From assembly GCA_947478535.1 (NCBI GenBank), contig CANJXD010000241.1:1-8274 (forward strand): a stretch of 8,274 bases of DNA, given 5' to 3'. Positions 6,090 to 8,274 of this stretch are shown here, piece by piece. The notes beneath the pieces were generated by a model. That model made no database searches. It saw only the letters and a list, made by a program, of their open reading frames with translations, and was not told the DNA's origin. Within the stretch, counting starts at the first letter, position 1. The number at the start of each line of letters is the position of its first letter. The stretch comes from Acetobacteraceae bacterium (GTDB lineage: Bacteria; Pseudomonadota; Alphaproteobacteria; Acetobacterales; Acetobacteraceae). The translations under genes were made by a program, and so were the position numbers.

Positions 6090-7944
6090 GAAGCCCGAAC
6101 GCCCCGACAAGGCCGAGGCGCGCCCCGCAGCGGCGGCCGAACGGCGCGCCGCGCGCCGGGTGAAGGAAACGGTGATCCGGGGCATCGCCGTCGCTCCCGG
6201 CATCGCCATTGGCGCCATCTTCGACACGACCGAACCCCCCGCGGAGGCGCCGCGCCGCTCCATCGCGGAAACCGCTGTGGACTCGGAAAAGCAGCGCCTC
6301 GCCGCCGCCGTCGCCGCCAGCCGCAAGCAGGTCGCCAAGCTGAAGATGCGCCTCGGCGTGCTGCCGGAAGAAGCGCAGGAGGAGCTCGAACCGCTGCTCG
6401 ACGCCTATGCGATGATGCTGGGCGACAGCCGCCTGATCCGCGGCGCCCGCAAGCGCATCGAGACCGGGCTGCTCGCCGCCGAGACCGCCGTGGCGGATGA
6501 GGCTGGCGCGATCGCCGATGTGATCCTCTCGGCCAAGGATGACGACAAGGCGGGGCTCCGCCGCCGCGCTGGGGAGGTGCGGGAGATCGCCCGCCGCCTG
6601 ACCCGCAACCTGACGCAGAACCCCTTCCGCAGCTTCAAGGACGTGCCCGAGGGCGCGATCCTGGTGGCGGAGGAACTCACCCCCGCCGATGCCGCGCTGC
6701 TCGACCCGACGCGCATCGCCGGCGTGGCGACGGAGGAAGGCGGCGCCGATGGCCATACCGCCATCATGCTGCGGGCGCTGGGCATCCCCGCGGTGCTCGG
6801 CGCCCATGGGCTGACCGAGGCGGCGCGGCGGGGCGACCATGTCGTGGTGGATGGCGCGGCCGGCACCGTGGCGCTGCATCCGTCGCCCGCGACGCTCGCC
6901 TGGGCGAAGGACCAGGTCGCGGCCTATGCGCGGGAACGCACCAAGCTCGCCAAGCTGCGGCGCCTGCCCTCCGTCACCACCGATGGGGAAGCGGTGGAGT
7001 TGCAGGCGAATATGGAGATCCCGGCCGAGCTGCCGCTGATCGCCCAGGCTGGCGCCCAGGGCATCGGCCTGCTGCGCACCGAATTCCTGTTCATGAACCG
7101 CGAAGACCTGCCCGACGAGGATGCGCAGGTGGCGGCCTATGCGCCGATCGTCGAGGCGATGGCCGGGGACCCCATCACCATCCGCGTGCTGGACTGGGGG
7201 GGCGAGAAGGACATGGAGGCGCTGGGCGCCGGCGTGCCGTCCCACAACAGTACCAACCCGGCCCTCGGCCTGCGCGGCATCCGCATGCTGCTGAAGCGGC
7301 CGGAACTGCTGGAAACGCAGTTCGCCGCCATCCTGCGCGTCGCCGGCCGTGCGCCGGAAGGTGCGGTGCGCGTGCTGCTGCCGATGGTGACGATCCCCGC
7401 CGAGGTGAAGGCGGCGCGGGAGATTTTCGACCGCGTCGCGCGCCGTCTGCGCCGGCGGGGGGAAAAGCTGCCAGACAAGCTGCCCGAACTCGGCGCGATG
7501 ATCGAGACGCCCGGCGCCGCGCTGGCGGCGGACGCCATCGCGCTGGAAGCCGATTTCTTCGCCATCGGCACCAATGACCTGGCCATGTACACGCTGGCCG
7601 TCGATCGCGGCGATGCCGAGGTGAACCACCTGTATGAGCCGCTGCACCCCGCGGTGCTGCGACTGATGCAGTTCGCGACGGAAGCGGCGCTGCGGCTGCG
7701 CATGCCCGTGTCCGTCTGCGGGGAGGTGGCGGGCAATCCCCGCCTGGTACCGCTGTTGCTCGGCCTAGGCATCCGCTGCCTGTCGATGAACGCCAGCGCC
7801 ATCCCGCGCGTGAAGCAGGCCGTGCGGTTGCTCGATATCGGTGATTGTGCACGCTTCGCCCGCCGCGTGATGGAACAATCCGACCCGGCCCGGATCCGCG
7901 AATTGGTCGATGGCTTCGCGACGGGTGTGACGGAGCGGGGTTAG
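6079..7944 (+). CDS. ptsI: PTS enzyme I (phosphoenolpyruvate-protein phosphotransferase)
   Basis: Enzyme I takes phosphate from phosphoenolpyruvate onto a histidine and passes it to HPr. From ATG 6079 the protein has 621 residues. A charged Ala/Arg/Glu/Lys leader (1-32) comes first, then GIAVAPG (35-41), the HPr-binding and phosphohistidine domain with His226 in GGADGHTAIMLRALGIPAV, and the PEP-binding barrel: GLLRTEFLFM at 330-339, RVLDWGGEKD, NPALGLRGIRM, IETPGAAL, GTNDLAMYTLAVDRGD from 497, and the catalytic Cys547 in VCGEVAGNP. It lacks the N-terminal GAF domain of the nitrogen-type enzyme PtsP, so it is PtsI-like despite its regulatory setting. The residue before the active His is Gly, where many homologues have Ser. 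The start overlaps ptsH by 11 bases. It is the last gene of the operon; its TAG stop lies in the edge of a palindromic repeat. Confidence 0.95.
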   Translation: MKTEKPERPDKAEARPAAAAERRAARRVKETVIRGIAVAPGIAIGAIFDTTEPPAEAPRRSIAETAVDSEKQRLAAAVAASRKQVAKLKMRLGVLPEEAQEELEPLLDAYAMMLGDSRLIRGARKRIETGLLAAETAVADEAGAIADVILSAKDDDKAGLRRRAGEVREIARRLTRNLTQNPFRSFKDVPEGAILVAEELTPADAALLDPTRIAGVATEEGGADGHTAIMLRALGIPAVLGAHGLTEAARRGDHVVVDGAAGTVALHPSPATLAWAKDQVAAYARERTKLAKLRRLPSVTTDGEAVELQANMEIPAELPLIAQAGAQGIGLLRTEFLFMNREDLPDEDAQVAAYAPIVEAMAGDPITIRVLDWGGEKDMEALGAGVPSHNSTNPALGLRGIRMLLKRPELLETQFAAILRVAGRAPEGAVRVLLPMVTIPAEVKAAREIFDRVARRLRRRGEKLPDKLPELGAMIETPGAALAADAIALEADFFAIGTNDLAMYTLAVDRGDAEVNHLYEPLHPAVLRLMQFATEAALRLRMPVSVCGEVAGNPRLVPLLLGLGIRCLSMNASAIPRVKQAVRLLDIGDCARFARRVMEQSDPARIRELVDGFATGVTERG

Positions 7945-7980
7945 AGCACGCTGCGTTCGTTCGAACGCAGCTCGTGCTCT
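7943..7980. repeat. Palindromic repeat A immediately after ptsI
   Basis: AGAGCACG (7943-7950) pairs with CGTGCTCT (7973-7980), and CTGCGTTC with GAACGCAG, around a 4-base loop; a 2-base CT bulge lies in the right arm. The stem totals 16 pairs and starts inside the ptsI stop codon. No T-tract follows. It shares AGAGCA-N3-TGCGTTC with the next palindrome, so it looks like one of a repeat family, possibly also serving to end the operon transcript or protect its 3' end. Confidence 0.8.
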
Positions 7981-7994
7981 GGAAGTGATTGAAT

Positions 7995-8044
7995 CTAGAG
8001 CAATATGCGTTCAGATGATTCCATCTGAACGCATATTGCTCTAG
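7995..8044. repeat. Palindromic repeat B, perfect 23-bp arms
   Basis: Arms at 7995-8017 and 8022-8044 are perfectly complementary over 23 bp with a 4-base ATTC loop. The outer ends read CTAGAGCAATATGCG and its complement. Its lower GC than the surroundings and its kinship to repeat A suggest a dispersed intergenic (REP-like) element. It sits between convergent genes, where a long hairpin can also act as a bidirectional terminator, but no T-tract is present. The right end overlaps the stop codon of the minus-strand gene. Confidence 0.9.
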
Positions 8045-8274
8045 GCGTTATCCCGCGCCGCTTCGGCAGCCGCGGCTTCCCCCGGCGGCGTCAGGCGATA
8101 GACGCCGCGGGCGACCCGTTCGAACCAGCCATGCACGTTGCGCAGCAGGATGGTCGGCGCGTCCTGAACGCGCTTCGCCACCTCCCGCGTTGTCGCCGGG
8201 CCATCCCGCAGCGCCAGCGCACAATCCAGCGCGGCCTGGCGATAGGCAGTCATGATCGGACGCCGGTTGCCGCA
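8041..8274 (-). CDS. C-terminal end of a DUF2161-like protein, cut by window edge
   Basis: A minus-strand frame enters at the window edge and ends at TAG 8041-8043, showing 77 residues. An internal ATG at 8253 would give 70 residues, but the frame is open upstream (CGNRRPI precedes MTAYRQAAL) and no ribosome-binding site is evident before that ATG, so it is probably not the true start. The sequence resembles the small C-terminal winged-helix-like region of DUF2161 proteins (predicted PD-(D/E)XK-type phosphodiesterases): TAYRQAALDCALAL, then ILLRNVHGWFERVARGVYRLTPPG. This assignment is from memory of the family pattern. The catalytic part would lie beyond the window. It converges on the PTS operon and shows no obvious functional link to it. 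A free-standing small helix-turn-helix protein is the alternative. Confidence 0.6.
   Translation of the reverse strand, partial: CGNRRPIMTAYRQAALDCALALRDGPATTREVAKRVQDAPTILLRNVHGWFERVARGVYRLTPPGEAAAAEAARDNA

Noticed and set aside
5962..7647. 561-codon open frame on the minus strand opposite ptsI and the ptsH end
   Set aside because: Mirror frame of a clear EI gene in GC-rich DNA; composition is His/Gln/Gly/Arg-rich with no recognisable domain.
6079..7944. Nitrogen-type enzyme I (PtsP)
   Set aside because: There is no GAF domain before the EI domain; the N-terminal extension is only about 32 charged residues.
8041..8253. Complete 70-residue small protein
   Set aside because: The frame remains open to the window edge with residues that fit the same family pattern, so it is treated as the end of a longer gene.

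Overview
The window is high-GC DNA from what looks like an alphaproteobacterium, probably of the Acetobacteraceae (Roseomonas-like). The case rests on base composition, the DnaK/DnaJ sequences, a short HprK of the alphaproteobacterial type, and a regulatory phosphotransferase (PTS) gene cluster with no visible permease. The genus is inferred, not read directly.

Layout. Positions 1-1346 are the 3' two-thirds of dnaK, followed after about 100 bases by a complete dnaJ (1449-2609). A perfect 12-bp hairpin (2616-2644) lies between dnaJ and a convergent minus-strand gene (2691-3632) for a PLP-dependent threonine/serine dehydratase. A divergent intergenic region (3633-3794) precedes a compact plus-strand operon: hprK (3795-4247), rapZ (4247-5212), an EIIA-Man-type gene (5209-5709), an extended ptsH (5706-6089) and ptsI (6079-7944). 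Each gene of the operon overlaps the next by 1 to 11 bases, so translation is probably coupled. Two related palindromic repeats (7943-7980 and 7995-8044) fill the gap between ptsI and the end of a minus-strand gene that leaves the window. That gene looks like the C-terminal part of a DUF2161-type protein.

How the genes work together. DnaK and DnaJ form the Hsp70 chaperone pair. EI (ptsI) would pass phosphate from phosphoenolpyruvate to HPr His54 and then to EIIA His9. HprK would phosphorylate or dephosphorylate HPr at Ser85. No EIIB or EIIC is present, so the chain looks regulatory rather than transport-related. RapZ, a P-loop protein, is coupled between HprK and EIIA.

The most noteworthy points are: matching flexible tails at the EIIA/HPr/EI junctions; a RapZ P-loop with Ala in place of the usual Ser/Thr; a C8 tract in rapZ that lies in phase for a -1 slip into the EIIA frame; and paired palindromes whose TAG ends serve as the stop codons of both flanking genes. 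No CRISPR array, insertion sequence, tRNA or rRNA was seen.
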